In this document: positions 1 to 11,506 of the stretch, in pieces
Position numbering within the stretch: position 1 is the first letter of the stretch
Layout of the letters: each line of letters opens with the position of its first letter
From: Fasciolopsis buskii
Lineage: Eukaryota; Platyhelminthes; Trematoda; Plagiorchiida; Fasciolidae
Length of the DNA: 64,000 nt
Direction of reading: 5' to 3'
NCBI GenBank assembly: GCA_008360955.1
Contig: LUCM01009905.1
Coordinates: 324,585-388,584, forward strand
The notes under the pieces: generated by a model
The model's database searches: none
What the model was told of the DNA's origin: nothing
What the model saw: only the letters and a program-made list of their open reading frames with translations
Program-made: the position numbers and the translations under genes

Positions 1-173
1 ATATGTTTAATTTACTAATCCAATCCTTCCTATAGTGAAAATATTTTGTCAAGATATATATAGTGATGTAATGGCATGAGTACGAATCACTGAAAACGAG
101 CTTGTTCGCCAACTTGTGTTTTCTCAATCTGTCGAGAAGTCAGGAAATGCTGACTATTGATCTGTTATTTTAC

Positions 174-512
174 CTTGCCCATTCCGGATGACTGCGATTT
201 AGTCAAGCTTCTTTGGTACATAAACTGAAAATCATGGACATTGTCCAGACTGGACAGAACTGAGCGTAATTGCTGTTCCAAGCTTGTGGCCATGCTCAAA
301 TTCAGCGCGGAATATCGACCCGGATGATCACTCGGTAAGGGTGGGGCCAGATCCAGAATGGACGAGTTATTCGACAAATTCGATCGTGAAAGTTCGTCAT
401 CACCCATGATATCACAAAGAACAATATTGACCAGATGCGAATTGTGAATGACAACGGGCAATTCGTCCAACAAACGAGTGAAAGTACTGCGACCACTGAC
501 AGCGGAAACTTC
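174..512 (-). CDS. EIF3H: EIF3H coding exon 3
   Basis: 113 codons from EVSAVSGRSTFTRLLDELPV to ...KSQSSGMGK. The acceptor is TCTCTTTGTAG ending at 513; the donor is AAG|GTAAAA with GT at 173-172, phase 0. ELPVVIHNSHLVN matches the conserved EVPIVIKNSHLIN of eIF3h, and the acidic and serine-rich part after it is more divergent. At least one further exon is expected to the left of the window. Confidence 0.92.
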
Positions 513-3500
513 CTACAAAGAGACGGACAAAGAAGAGATGTGGACTGTAATGCTCCACAAGGAAAACATAGCAAGCAGCTGGGACTTATTTTAAACATCT
601 TTTTCCAATGCAACATTGGCCTAGTGATCGAGGGTGGCTTTCTACTGGGGCCATAGTGTACCGAAATTAAATCATTCACGAGCGACCAAAGTACGCCTTT
701 GGTGCTATCAATTTTACGAAATGATTTGGCATAAGTATAATGGATGTACAACTTATCATTGAAAACCATTAAACAATTGCCGTACACCGATATCATCAAA
801 ACACTTGGGAACTATTAGACGTATTGCATATCTGATGAGCCCGATCTGGGACTCGAACCTGGGCGAGTGAATGGACATGCTATTAATATCATACCGAAAG
901 TCAACACTGTTTTGACTGAACGGTAAGGCGAACTTTCACTGGATAGGAAGCGTTAAAAAGAAACTGAACAGCTGTGAACATTAAAGAATGGCGCGCCCAT
1001 CAATTTCACTTGTAGTAGCCAACGTTCTAGGACGTATTTCCGATAACCATGACAAGCAACGGCAAAAACCTTATCAATTCGTCGGACGAGTGAAGGGAGC
1101 AGAAGGCCCAACACGGAAGGAAATGTACACACCGATGCTATTGGTTTCCAGAGAGTAAATGTTTGTTTGACATCAGTACTGGATCAATTAAATAGATGAA
1201 CTTACACATTCCCACGGTGCTTCTGCGTTCTATCAAAGGGAACGAAATAATCATGAAACAATTTTAGGACTTAGGATTCCGAAATCAGCACAGAAATAAG
1301 AACAAAATGAGCAATAATTCTAGTCAAATAGGTTCTGCAGTCACCTTGATGAGCGAAATTTGCACCGGCAAATTAACAAACGTTTTTTGGACACGAACCT
1401 CGAGAAGTGCAAATGAGATCTCCTAGTGGATAATCAACATACTGCTTGGAATCGACGAGACGGATAAGATTGAAGAGACGAATAACAAAAAACTTCGTTA
1501 AAAAACCGGGATTCTTTGAATATATACAATTTATGCAAAAAACTTAGCCCCTAATAGCGGGAAACAGCCATTGGGATCTAAATACGGAGATCCTTACAAC
1601 ACCTTAACTCTGACACAATAGTCTGATGTAATTACTGCCAACGTGCTAAATCTCGATAGAACGACCCAATTATAAAAGCCTATTGGATCGCATCCATCGG
1701 TTTTTGTATCTACGCCCATGTAACAGATTTGCCGTCTCTGACCAACGCATTCAGCCACTATTTACCTTGCATAAGGAGCGTTTGAACAATCTATCTGTAG
1801 ACGTGTGTGCCACGTGGTCTGACTCAACTGACTTACTTACCTCTAACGTCTTTTCCAAAGAGCGATCCAAAGACATTAAACTTCTGGCATAGTCACCCCA
1901 CCGCTGTACGATAGATTTAGCTACCGCAATCTACATGAAACGTGCACGATATAGGTAAAAGCTGCATGAATCACTGTATATGGTGTCCGACTACTTGGTA
2001 AAATAACTTTTCAAGACTAAACTAAACATTGTTACCAACTTTTTCCCTGTTCAGCGACCATTGAGTGCCATCTATCACCTTATTATTATGGCAGGCTCAC
2101 CAGTGTCTGGCTGGCGTCACCACCGATGTAGTCGTCAAACGATACCATAAGCCCCTAAAGTTACGCCACGGTCTCGGTGGCCGAGCGTTACAGGCGGAAA
2201 ATCAAATAAAAAAGGTAACGTATCTAATAAGAGAGTTTTGACCGTTACTTCATCGGCCTACAATACACGGATCAAAAGTAACCCCAGATCTACTCAGACG
2301 CCCTCTTGGGTTACTAGCTATAAAAACAACTCCCTTCCGCTTGAGGTTTGCAGTTCGTTTAGACAGTTAAAGTGAGACAGCAAGAAATCCATGATCGTTG
2401 ATAATGCACTTCCTTACTGAATTCGGTCAGACAGGAAACTGTCTGGCTTAGAATATGCGGACAAATGTGTGTATGAGTGAGGGCACAAGTAAAGTGCAAG
2501 TTATTCGCGATTGACTGAGGGTTGTTTGAGATGCGTTTTGCAGGATAGGGCTGTATAGAAGATCCACCTTGTTCTTATAAGGGAAGAACTGGGTGGAACA
2601 GACAGTGTTAACTATTTGAATAGTTGCACTTTACCTGACGGCCGTATGTCGGATGGAGCGTTGCCCTGCATATTAGAAAGCCTAGCTCGCATTCATCTAT
2701 CTTAGGTGTCAGCGTGAAATCTGGTCGTCGACCAAAGGTCGAGTATACACTGCAACAGCAAAGTCGACTCCGCTGTACGGCAAAAAACAGCGTTGACAAC
2801 AGATGTCCTAAGGGTTTGAGCATTTGAACATCGTTGCTTTCGTAGAACCGATATTATATATTTTTTTTTAGAGTTGAGAAGGCGTACACTGAGTTAATAC
2901 GTTTATCGTGACGTTTCGATCCAAACTACGACTCGTTGTCAAACGGCTTGTAAAACAATCGTGGTGCCAGCACATGTGAATGGAATTTTACAGAAAGTCG
3001 ATGAATAAGAGGGGCGTGGAGGAAACAATCAGGCACAACAAACCAATCACTTTCTTTTCTCCATTATAAACATTGGTTGTTTTCGGCGTTTTCTAAGGGG
3101 AACGAGTTCCAAAGCGTAAATAGCATTCGCGCCAATGACTTCGGTTCTCAGCCATATCTCTCAGCGTTTCCAAACAACAACGACAACAATCGTCATCTAT
3201 TGAGCCCCATCCAGGAAGGCAGAAAGCACCAACCGAGGCCAAAACCGAAAATAACTCCTTCATATCTATATGTTAAGTCAGCCTGACTGCCACGTGGTTT
3301 TCTTTAGCCTTGTTCAGCACGTGCAAACAGCACTATGGACAGACACACACAACACGTGCCCAAGCCATCAAAGGCAACGTAGTGCGATTATCTTAGCCGG
3401 AAGACGAACGTCTGCACCCAACACACGACGAAACATCTCGTCACTGCTCACCCGATGTCCCCACCCGAATCGAGCAATGCTCCGGAGGCATCGATGGTCG

Positions 3501-6500
3501 AACACAAGAAAATCGCCGGGCATCCTAAACGCGGATAGGACAAATCCCGCAACCGTAAAGCAGAACACTACGAACTGTGGTATTGTACACCCTTCCTTGA
3601 GGGAAACCCGGATGGCATGACCGCACCATAAGTGTTGTAGGTTCCCAAAAGCGTCTGCGGCCTTCATAACTCGTGATATGACCTCCTCCCCAACACCTCC
3701 GTCAGGTGTGATTAGACTCCCGAGATACTTAAAGCTACTGACTACCTCTAATCGATAACCACAAAGGATGAGTGCAGGCACAGGCTCCTGCCGGTCCTGA
3801 AGAAATACCTTGCATTTTGAAGGTCCAAAGCAGATATCGTATAGAAGGTACCTCAATCGCCAAGCAGTCTAACGCGCGTTCAATTGCCTGTGCATTGCCA
3901 CCCAGCAGGGCGATATCATCGACATGCTCTAGGTCAAAAACTCTGTTCCCTGGGAGGAGTTCAACTATGCCGTCTGTAGAACACCCTTTATGACAGTTGA
4001 ACAGAAACGGAGATATAGCGTAGCCTTGTCGTACTCCACTGAACACGAAGGGTGGCGAAAGTTAACCATAAGCTCCAACCAGACCTCACGATGTATGACG
4101 ACACAACTCATTGAGGACCGACACATACATCTCAGATACTCCATTTCTCAACAAACAGACCCATAGTGCAAACCTATCAACAGAGTCAAAGGCTGCACGA
4201 GTGTCCAAGATCACGATCATCGTTGGTTTTTGGAAAGTAAAACGGTGCTCTAATACCTGTCGGAGTGTGAAGACTTGATTGACTCATCTACGACCAGTGC
4301 GAAACCCAACCTATTCGTCACGCGTGTTGTACAACCTGTAAAGAATAACGGACAAAAGCATCTTGGATGCTATTGGAATTAGGTTAATATCCCTACGGTC
4401 AGTGCAGTCGCTACATAAGTCCTTTCTAAAGATGGGAACAATATTCGACTCCCTCTCCATAAGGAGTATTTCCTCAGAGTGCCGAACCTTCGAGAACTAG
4501 TTTCTTTCCTCAATCTTTGAATAGAGCATGGCAAAGGCCGTCGGAGCCCAGCGGTTAATGACGTCCTAACGCTCGGATTTCCTTGAGGATCTACTCCTCG
4601 GTAGAATATGCTGGGCGAATTTTCTCAGTAACGCGGAGGATAGATGTAAGGTACTGGGCCCTGCAGTTAAGCCTCTAGAGTCATTGAACGTAAAAGGATC
4701 AGTAATATTTGATGTGGTTTGCGAATACCAATAGAACGTCTTTGTCGCACGCTATTTCCTGAGGTAAACAGCGGTTGGAGGATGAGTCAAGGTGGTCAAT
4801 CAACGACATGACAATAAGTTATGAAAACCGCAGACAGTGAACTGCCTCGTGCAGGTCCGGTAAAACGAGTTGGGATCCACGGTATCCTTCGACACGAGGT
4901 CTGAAGACAATAGGCGACATGGTTCAATGCCGCAGTCAGTGCGTTTTTGCATTCGAGATCCTTGCTTTGCTATGTGGTTTTTCCACTTATGACCTTGAAG
5001 TTGACTCTTCGATACTTCCCGCTCACTTTCTCATCTCCATAACTATCTCAATGACAAAGTTAAAAAGGATAGATGAAAGAGGGCAATCCTGACGAACATC
5101 ACTTCACTTGGTGAATTCGGATGAAAAATCGCCACAAGCGCGAATTAGGATTCGACAGTTCGTACACAGAAATTGGATGGATGGAATGAATTTCTCTGGC
5201 GTACTCTTCAGTGAAAGGTGGTGCCGCAGGATTTTACGATTGACCGAGTCGAACACCAATCGCAAATCGAGAAAGACGGAAATCGTGGATCTACGGAACA
5301 TAAGCCCGCGTTCTATGATAAGTCGCAAAGTGAAAATTTGGTCAATACAACCAGACAAGGAAGGGAACCAGCTTGACTATTACGTATACATCTTTCGCGA
5401 ACACTAGATAATCGGTGGAGGATAATGCCCAACAACAGTTTCGATGCAATCCTTACTAGGTTAATCGCTGTGGTCACGCGAGGATCTATCGCCTTTCTAG
5501 TAAATCGGCACAATCACCGATTCACAACAGTCGCTAGGAATCCCTTCCCTTGGCCAGATTGATCCCAGGAGTTTTGGTGACTCCAATGACAACAATTCGC
5601 CATCGTATTTGAAGGAGGATAGCGACAGTCCATCTGGTTTAGCTGCCTTACACCTTTTAAGAAAACCCATCTTTCTCATCCCTTCCAGTTCGGATGGAAG
5701 GCTGGTATCCACTTTTATTGGCTCCCTTGCAGGCGTAAGTGGAAGACCCGATGTGCCCGTGGGCGAACTAAACTTCCCTCCTAAAGTTTTCGCCCAAACT
5801 CGCAGTCAACGGGCCCGAGAGTGAATCAGAGAGCCATCAGATTCCTTAATCGCCTTGCTTACGGTCGGGTTCCGTGGACCACTATTCCTAATCAATAGGT
5901 AAAGGTTGTGATCATTTCTGATAGCCGGACTTTTCCATTTCCCTACATCTTCATATCTACCACCGTTCATGGTTATTTCTCAAACTCTTGATCAGTTGAC
6001 GTCCCAGGGATCCACGCACCTCATTGTATGTGGCGTCTACCAGTGCAATTGAAGTCGAGGATTTCCGTCCTTTCTGCGGTCTATGTGGCAAGGATCCCCG
6101 CGTAGTAGTTGTCGCTGAGTGCAGGATTTCTTTGGCCTACTCCGGCCCCTGGACATCCTGTTGAGAAGGCAGTCACACCAAAAGTTCTGATTGAAAATTA
6201 AGCCATCAATTATCGTTGGGAATCAGCGGTTCAGAGCAGGTGGCTTTTGTGATAGTGTAACCACAGACTAGGCGCTCGGACCAGTGTATGATCTGAGTCC
6301 ACAGGTGTTGGGTAGAATAACTGCCAATCTCAAATGACTCACGCCATCGATGACCGACGGCAATGTGATCGATCTGAATCGAACGCTGTGAGAGTGAAGG
6401 TGACGCCAAGTGAGCCGATGTCGCTTGTAATGGCGAAAATTGGTGTTCATCAGAAACAGCCTGTGGTGAGAACAAATTTGGATGAGACTATCTCCGTTGT

Positions 6501-9500
6501 TGGTCCAACCGGCTAAGACTGAAGACTGACATCCGATGTGGCGTTCCGTCTCCCCAAGTAATGGTTAAAACCACGAGCAACGACCACAACGTTCGTTGAA
6601 CGCCCACTGCGGATTAATCGAAATAACTAAGTAGAACTCATCTCTGGCCAATCATTTCTGTCTAGTGTTGTTAAACTTCGTGACAGTTCCAGTGATTTTC
6701 TCTGCAAGTGGGAGCGACGTGCACGAACTGTGTAGTCTCTTAGCCCTCATATGTTGTCGGATGTGAACAAACAATATTTTCGAAATTTTTAATGCTTATT
6801 GTGGGTAACACTAATGACACAAGTGTCCACAACTAATACAGTGATTGTACTCGGTAGACTTTTCGCTCGTTTTCGACACTCCTAAAACCTCTGTCGCGGA
6901 CGACGGCTTAGCCTGGTTTAGACAAATAAACCTTACCCGGCATAGATACGAAATGGAAGTGTATCTCCAGTTCGACTATCAAGAGCTCCCACCTGACATG
7001 TTAGTAGATACATTTTCACCTAAAAAAAGCTAATGAGAACTTCGAAACCGCAACCGAGCCAGTTGAAAGATGCGTATATTCAAAATGGACACGTGCACCA
7101 ACTCAGAAATAAGATATTTAATCATTGCAAGAATTTGTGGGTAACTTTTTTGCCCTTAGAAGCTACGAAAAGAGCTTCCGAACAGACGGTTAAGTTCTTG
7201 TATTGCTCCGTTTTGTTACTCTTTGTTATGCCAATCGTGTGGCGAACGATCAGCAACTGTGTCGTCACATCGTCCTTACCATGCATCCAGACGCGTTTTG
7301 AACCACATGATCAGCTCTTTGATAAACTGATACCTAGGGTCGTCGTTTTCACTTACAAGCTATCGGCTTTGTGAAATAAACATGAAATTAAGTTTTTCAA
7401 TGGGAAAGACTAGTCGTAGAACGTGCGGGGCACCAGAGACAAAAAATGAGCCTTCAACCATAGAATTCGCTGGCTTACCTTGGTATTAGTGCTGAGCCGC
7501 AGACGACGTTCAGCCTCTTCGCGAGATGAAAGCAAATCCGGCGATAGCTGATAAGCTTTGAGACCCATTTGACCCCTAGATGTCCTCGTTGGGTCATATG
7601 TTAACAGAATCGATTCGGGAACATCAACCTGTCGTTGATATATGTTATCAATATTGGCTCTGCTGATAGTGACACCACCAGGACCACTTTGATAAAAACC
7701 AACATTGAGGTAATCTACGTTAAGCTGAGAAAAGTAAAACATATCTTTAGAATACTTCACTTGAGTGTTTACAGAAGACTCACAGAAAAGTGAAATTATT
7801 AATTTGAAAAATCCTATTACCAAAGGCTGTCAACTTGTTCGAAAAAAATCTGCCATCAAATGAAATCAAGACTTAATGACCTCATCGAGAACAAAAAATC
7901 ACGGCCCCAAGAACCTCCAGCAGTGATCAAAATCTCCATCATAACCGACCGTCGTTCAATTCCAAATTGTCCGAATGTGCGACTCTGTAATACATATATT
8001 TATTCAGTGACTGTCGTTGCAAGACGCTCACACTAATACACGTTGGTCTTGAAGATTCTCAGCCTTACTGGCAACTCGTAGAGGGGAAGAATAGCAATAA
8101 ATCCGATAGGTGTCATCAAAACGATCCCATCGTCTGTGTCATCAACATCAATCCGGTCAAAAGCTTAATGGGAAAAGTTTACAGGCATCTCGAGCAACTA
8201 GATTGGGACCACAAGCACACGACGATTACAACAGACGTTCGACTTTTCCAGTAGATTAATTAGGTCTTAATAACTTAGAGGACTTAGTTTAGTATTTTTA
8301 ACATGGAATCCTTCATGTGCAATCAATGTTCTGCCACCCAAATCGTAAAGGTGTCTACTTAATATGCATACATATGTGCGTGCATACATATATACACCAG
8401 CTGAAAAACAAGCACGATACGAACAGAACATCCGGAAACTGCACAGAAAACAGATGCAACGTGGAGCAATAGAAAGCAAAGCAAATTTGTTTGTATCGTA
8501 TAAAAACTGTTATTTGCCCTGTTGTTTGCGGGTGCGGGATGCTTGATACAAGTGTGGCGGAAGTGGTATCCTCCACAGCCACCAAGGGCCAAGGGGAAAC
8601 ACACAACTGCAGTCCGGAAACTTGGAGTGGTATAAAACAAACAAGATCACAACAGAAAAGACGTAACGAACCAGGAGACAACGGGTTTTTAACTACGACC
8701 GAATTAACTGGTGCATCTAAAATTCGAACTTTTGAACTACCTACAGTGGCATGCTTGATGCACTTGACCACCGGCAGCAACAGACCACAGAGCATTTGCA
8801 TCAATGATTTCGATTATGAGCCATATCTCTCAGTCTCCAATCCACGACAATCACCACGCTTTAGACACCAACCGGGAAGTCAGGAAGCATCAACCGATGC
8901 TAGCTCCTTCATACCTCTATATCAAGTCATAGCCTGGCCATTGCGTCGCGTCTTCCAGCCTTGTCTAGCACGCGCACCACAAAATGAGAAGGTAGACGGC
9001 GGGCGGGCGTATGCAATACGCACCCAAATCACCGAAAGTGGTGTAAAGCGATTACAGTCTGAGAACGAGTGACTGCACGCGACACAAGACGAGGCATCTG
9101 GTCATTGCTCACTCGACATTCTCACAAGACTTGAGCGCTACATCTGAGACATCTGTGGTCGAATACAGAAAGCCGAGTATTCTGAACTCAATGGGGTGCA
9201 GGACTTGCGAACGAAAAGGAAAGCACTAAGAACCGTGGTGTCGCATGCGGTTCTCCTGATGGAAAAGCAGATGTCATGGCGACGCCGCATGCCACAGGTA
9301 CGGGAAAGCTAATCTCGCTTTCGCAATTCGTGATGCGATCGCTTCTCCAACCCTCAAAACAGTTTTAGCCAAGCGTTCGGGGTTATCTATCTTCCCACTG
9401 CTAAAATATGCTAAAATGCTTTGGAATCCCAATAGATAGATAGACAGATAGCACAATCACACGCACAAAACAAATGGTCCCTTACATTTTGTCAATGCAA

Positions 9501-11506
9501 GCCCAATTAATGGACACTGTGGAAAAGACAAACCCCATAGCCCTTAGGGACTACCACATGGGACGGGGAATTGCCAACCATAACATTTATACTTGGAGTG
9601 ACAAAGAATCATACAAGGTCCCAAAATACCATTTGTATTAACAAGCTGGGCAACAGCGAATCGCCGTTTACCACCAAATCTAAAAATCAAACGACTTTGT
9701 TGGTGACAGACGCCTAATGCAGTTGATCATTGCGTGCTTTTCATCGGATCGTTTTCTGGTTTCGCCTTACAGTACCATGGAAGCTGTGAAAATGAACCTT
9801 GGGAAAAGCATTTAAGGTTTCACCCCTGGCCGATTTCAACGGATTTAAAGTGTAGCTGTTTACTTCCACAAGCATCACAATATTGTGAGGTGACTTTCAA
9901 TGAATACGGTTGGACGATGTTTACCAAATAGGCGGTGGCGACAAACAGTGACAATGTCCACGATGTGATGACTTCAAGGGCATTCTCTTCGAAAAATACC
10001 ACGACACTGTGATGTGATCAGTGCGGCTCGTCTGATTCGAAAGGATCAGGGGGCACATTTTTACATGCCTGACTGATAACTGCACTGGAATGAACAATGA
10101 GGCAGACGGCAACCTGCGGTCGCTCGGCTCGTTACCACACTGACCTAAGGAGACCTTGTGGCTTTATATCTCCGAATCTCAGGGTCACGGTTGCTGGCTT
10201 CCCTCTGCCTCGTGTAGTGGGCCTTAATTAATATAGGAAATGCCCCGCCCATTATAATCATGCGTGAAATTTTACTTCAAAAAAATCTAAGGCCCACCCA
10301 CCGGCAAATATGGCTCTGAAACATAAAGTGACATTGGACCACATAAGGTCCCATTAGGTCCGGTGTGGTAATAGGCAGTGACAAACTGGAAAACCGATCG
10401 TCGGCTCTCAACAGTTTACGAAGACTGTCTTGCCCTAGTGCTATGCTGACCAGGTTTTTTGACCGAAGCCTAGAAACAGGATTGCTGAAGACGATGTGTC
10501 ACATAAGTTACAAATGAACTATGGATTTGGTGGAAAATCGATAACGTCGAAGGATATCGACTACCTGATGTGTATAGTGAACATTAAAAACACCTCTTTT
10601 ACCTTAATAAACAAGGCGATTGGCTGTCAGTTTTTACTCAACCGTGAACAACCCTAACTGTAAACAACAACCCATAGCCACAATCACTCTTCTTGTCTTT
10701 CATGGTCAGTTTGAACATAAACAGCTACGACCCAGTCTACTAAAATCGGAGTGTTCCGCAAAAAATAACAGCCTTGGCCTCAAACAAAGGAAAGAATTCA
10801 TACGGGCCAGCGATATTTTCCTACATCAGAAGTAGTAAATTCAGATTGGTCGTATTGCAGAAGTGACGTCAAACGAAGTCAGCGAGACTTCGTAAATTCC
10901 ATCAATTTATCCATAAAAGCAGATAAACTTGAAAAAACATTTTCCAACAAAACTTTGACCCGCAGGTGGTGGTTATGGTGGCATTTCTTCTGTAATTGTT
11001 GACGCTGGCTCATGGGTTTACGCCTCAAATTAAGTTTGTCTCTGCTCGTTCACTTCGGACCGTGAGGTACAAGGCCATCTAGCAGCAACGCCACGCCTGC
11101 ACGTTACACCTTGCAGATCAGCAACGCCGACGCAAACCAAAATTATATGCAAAGCAATTTGCTGCAGAAAATTTCACGACAACGGTTGCAAACTATTTTT
11201 CCAACAGTGGACTTAAAACATATAATCATATCCATAAAATCAAAAAGCAACAGTAAAACACACCTGACGAAGAATTTTAATCATCTTTGTCTCAAATAAG
11301 TTTAGTGATTCATTAGCACTAGGGTCATCATCTGCAGTCTTCGGCAGAGGGAAGCAGTTTGTCACCTCTAGTTCATTTCCCCGACGCAGACCAAGTAATA
11401 CTCCATGCACCGGGTACTGGCTTGATACAGCCTCATCTTGATAATGCTTAATCACCTTCAACAGCACCAAACCCTCCACACACACTCGTTCAAGACGTGG
11501 CTCCAT
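174..11506 (-). CDS. EIF3H: Eukaryotic translation initiation factor 3 subunit h, 5' part of gene (three exons, runs off left edge)
   Basis: Non-catalytic MPN-domain subunit of the eIF3 complex, which acts on the 40S ribosome in the cytosol during initiation. Exons in order: 11506-11264, 7724-7479, 512-174 (81 + 82 + 113 codons = 276 residues; human eIF3h has about 350). All junctions are phase 0 with GT/AG borders. Diagnostic stretches are GLVLLKVIKHYQDE, GVLLGL and NCFPLP (exon 1), LNVDYLNVGFYQS and ILLTYDP (exon 2), and LDELPVVIHNSHLVN (exon 3), each aligning with known eIF3h sequence. The HxH...S..D metal site of active JAMM proteases is absent, as expected for this family. Start chosen at the ATG 11506-11504; an in-frame TAG lies just upstream (11533-11531). 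The C-terminal part should lie left of position 1. Introns are 3.5 and 7.0 kb and contain transposon remnants. Identity is very secure; exact exon ends are read by eye. Confidence 0.94.
513..3059. other. EIF3H intron 2, left part, no gene seen
   Basis: No coding exon or recognisable RT segment. Two tRNA-like Pol III motifs are visible: a consensus B box (GGTTCGAGTCC) on the minus strand at 849-859, and an A-box-like TGGCCGAGCG near 2178 on the plus strand. Neither can be extended to a complete tRNA, so they are probably SINE relics. Confidence 0.5.
3060..4960 (-). mobile_element. RTE-like non-LTR retrotransposon remnant (linker, RT, C-terminal domain)
   Basis: Decayed reverse transcriptase on the minus strand, read from high to low coordinates. 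RT block with SGVRQGYAISPFLFN and the catalytic box as EHVDDIAL (YADD replaced by HVDD) lies near 4046-3735. FGPSKCKVFLQD and FKYLGSLITPDGG follow at 3856-3700, then the C-terminal VFDHRCLRSIARFGWGHRVS block near 3500. Many frameshifts and stops, so it is not functional. About 1.9 kb is recognisable. The C-terminal VFDHRCLRS block is typical of fluke endonuclease-RT elements, which I place near RTE; the clade is an inference. Confidence 0.8.
5040..6560 (-). mobile_element. Second RTE-like element remnant (endonuclease end, linker, start of RT)
   Basis: Minus-strand order: the end of an endonuclease domain (NTNFRHYKRHRLTWRHLHS, QIDHIAVGHRWR) at 6475-6200, a linker at 6200-5800, then RT: KAAKPDGLSLSSFKYDGE and VIVPIY (5712-5497), NLVRIASKLLLGIILHRLSS (5513-5313), and CIDQIFTLR, FLDLRLVFDSVNRKIL (5358-5104). 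It stops after SSEFTK plus a decayed CPLS block. Its sequence differs from the element at 3060-4960, so these are two families side by side, not one element. Confidence 0.8.
6561..7478. other. EIF3H intron 2, right part, no feature recognised
   Basis: Short open frames of 62 and 113 codons on the plus strand (6845-7374) have no recognisable motif and no supporting context. I see no gene or repeat here. Confidence 0.4.
7479..7724 (-). CDS. EIF3H: EIF3H coding exon 2
   Basis: 82 codons from LNVDYLNVGFYQSGPGGVT to ...RLSTNTK. The acceptor is TTTTCTCAG ending at 7725; the donor is AAG|GTAAGC with GT at 7478-7477. Both borders are phase 0. This is the middle of the MPN domain, corresponding to human HVNIDHLHVGWYQS through SLKAYRLTP. 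Confidence 0.93.
7725..8524. other. EIF3H intron 1, left part, no feature recognised
   Basis: Intronic sequence. Only a short TACATA-rich stretch (about 8365-8398) stands out. Confidence 0.4.
8525..8770 (-). mobile_element. tRNA-derived SINE copy (diverged)
   Basis: On the minus strand a tRNA-like head GGTGGTCAAGTGCATCAAGC (A-box region) is followed by AGTTCGAATTT (B-box region). Then comes the family body: CCTGGTTCGTTACG, CACTCCAAGTTTC and GGCCCTTGGTGGCTGTGG. The same modules in the same order occur at 32884-33035, 57505-57690 and 63185-63450. A 193-codon plus-strand frame over this stretch is a by-product of the SINE and the adjoining RTE piece. Confidence 0.65.
8790..9400 (-). mobile_element. 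RTE-like C-terminal fragment
   Basis: Minus-strand translation gives IASRIAKARLAFPYLWH near 9370-9300, a broken cysteine/histidine block with the YSTTDVS sequence near 9160, then PARRLPSHFVVRVLDKAGRRD near 8950. It ends at the usual 3' portion near 8800. It aligns with the fragment at 3060-3680 in the same orientation. Frameshifted and inactive. Confidence 0.65.
9500..9730 (-). mobile_element. tRNA-derived SINE copy
   Basis: The minus strand begins with the tRNA-like GGCGTCTGTCACC segment and continues into GGTGGTAAACGGCGATTCGC, TTGTTAATACA, TCACTCCAAG and GGCTATGGGG. This matches module for module the copy at 63185-63450. The B box is eroded. Confidence 0.7.
10105..10265 (+). mobile_element. 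SINE body, 5'-truncated
   Basis: Carries GACGGCAACCTGCGGTCGCT, GCTCGTTACCACACTGACCT, CACGGTTGCTGGCTTCCC and TGTAGTGGGCCTTAATTA, ending near the ATCATGCGTGAAA tail. The tRNA-like head is missing. Same family as 63185-63450. Confidence 0.7.
10300..10395 (-). mobile_element. SINE middle fragment
   Basis: The minus strand reads TTACCACACCGGACCTAATG, then GGGACCTTATGTGG and CAATGTCACTTTATGTTTC, matching the middle third of the SINE family. It lies about 35 bp from the plus-strand copy just upstream, in opposite orientation. Confidence 0.6.
10396..11263. other. EIF3H intron 1, right part, no feature recognised
   Basis: No repeat or coding segment recognised. Short open frames (for example 10620-10835 on the plus strand) carry no motif. 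Confidence 0.4.
11264..11506 (-). CDS. EIF3H: EIF3H coding exon 1
   Basis: 81 codons beginning MEPRLERVCVEGLVLLKVIK and ending ...KMIKILRQ. The donor reads CAG|GTGTGT (GT at 11263-11262), phase 0. This exon covers the start of the MPN domain. Compared with human the N-terminal low-complexity leader is missing or lies in an unseen upstream exon, though an in-frame TAG sits 24 nt before the ATG. Confidence 0.92.

Noticed and set aside
302..799. 165-codon minus-strand open frame overlapping EIF3H exon 3
   Set aside because: Out of frame with the conserved eIF3h sequence; a shadow of exon 3 and its intron.
834..870. CTGATGA followed by a short stem, reminiscent of a hammerhead ribozyme
   Set aside because: The required GAAA of the hammerhead core is CGAA here. 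The same bases are better explained as the reverse complement of a tRNA-type B box.
3060..6560. One continuous full-length RTE element
   Set aside because: RT sequence is present twice in different family versions (5104-5712 and 3368-4700), so there are two adjacent remnants.
8491..9072. 193-codon plus-strand open frame
   Set aside because: It runs across a minus-strand SINE (8525-8770) and into a minus-strand RTE fragment (8790-9400); the translation follows these repeats, not a gene.
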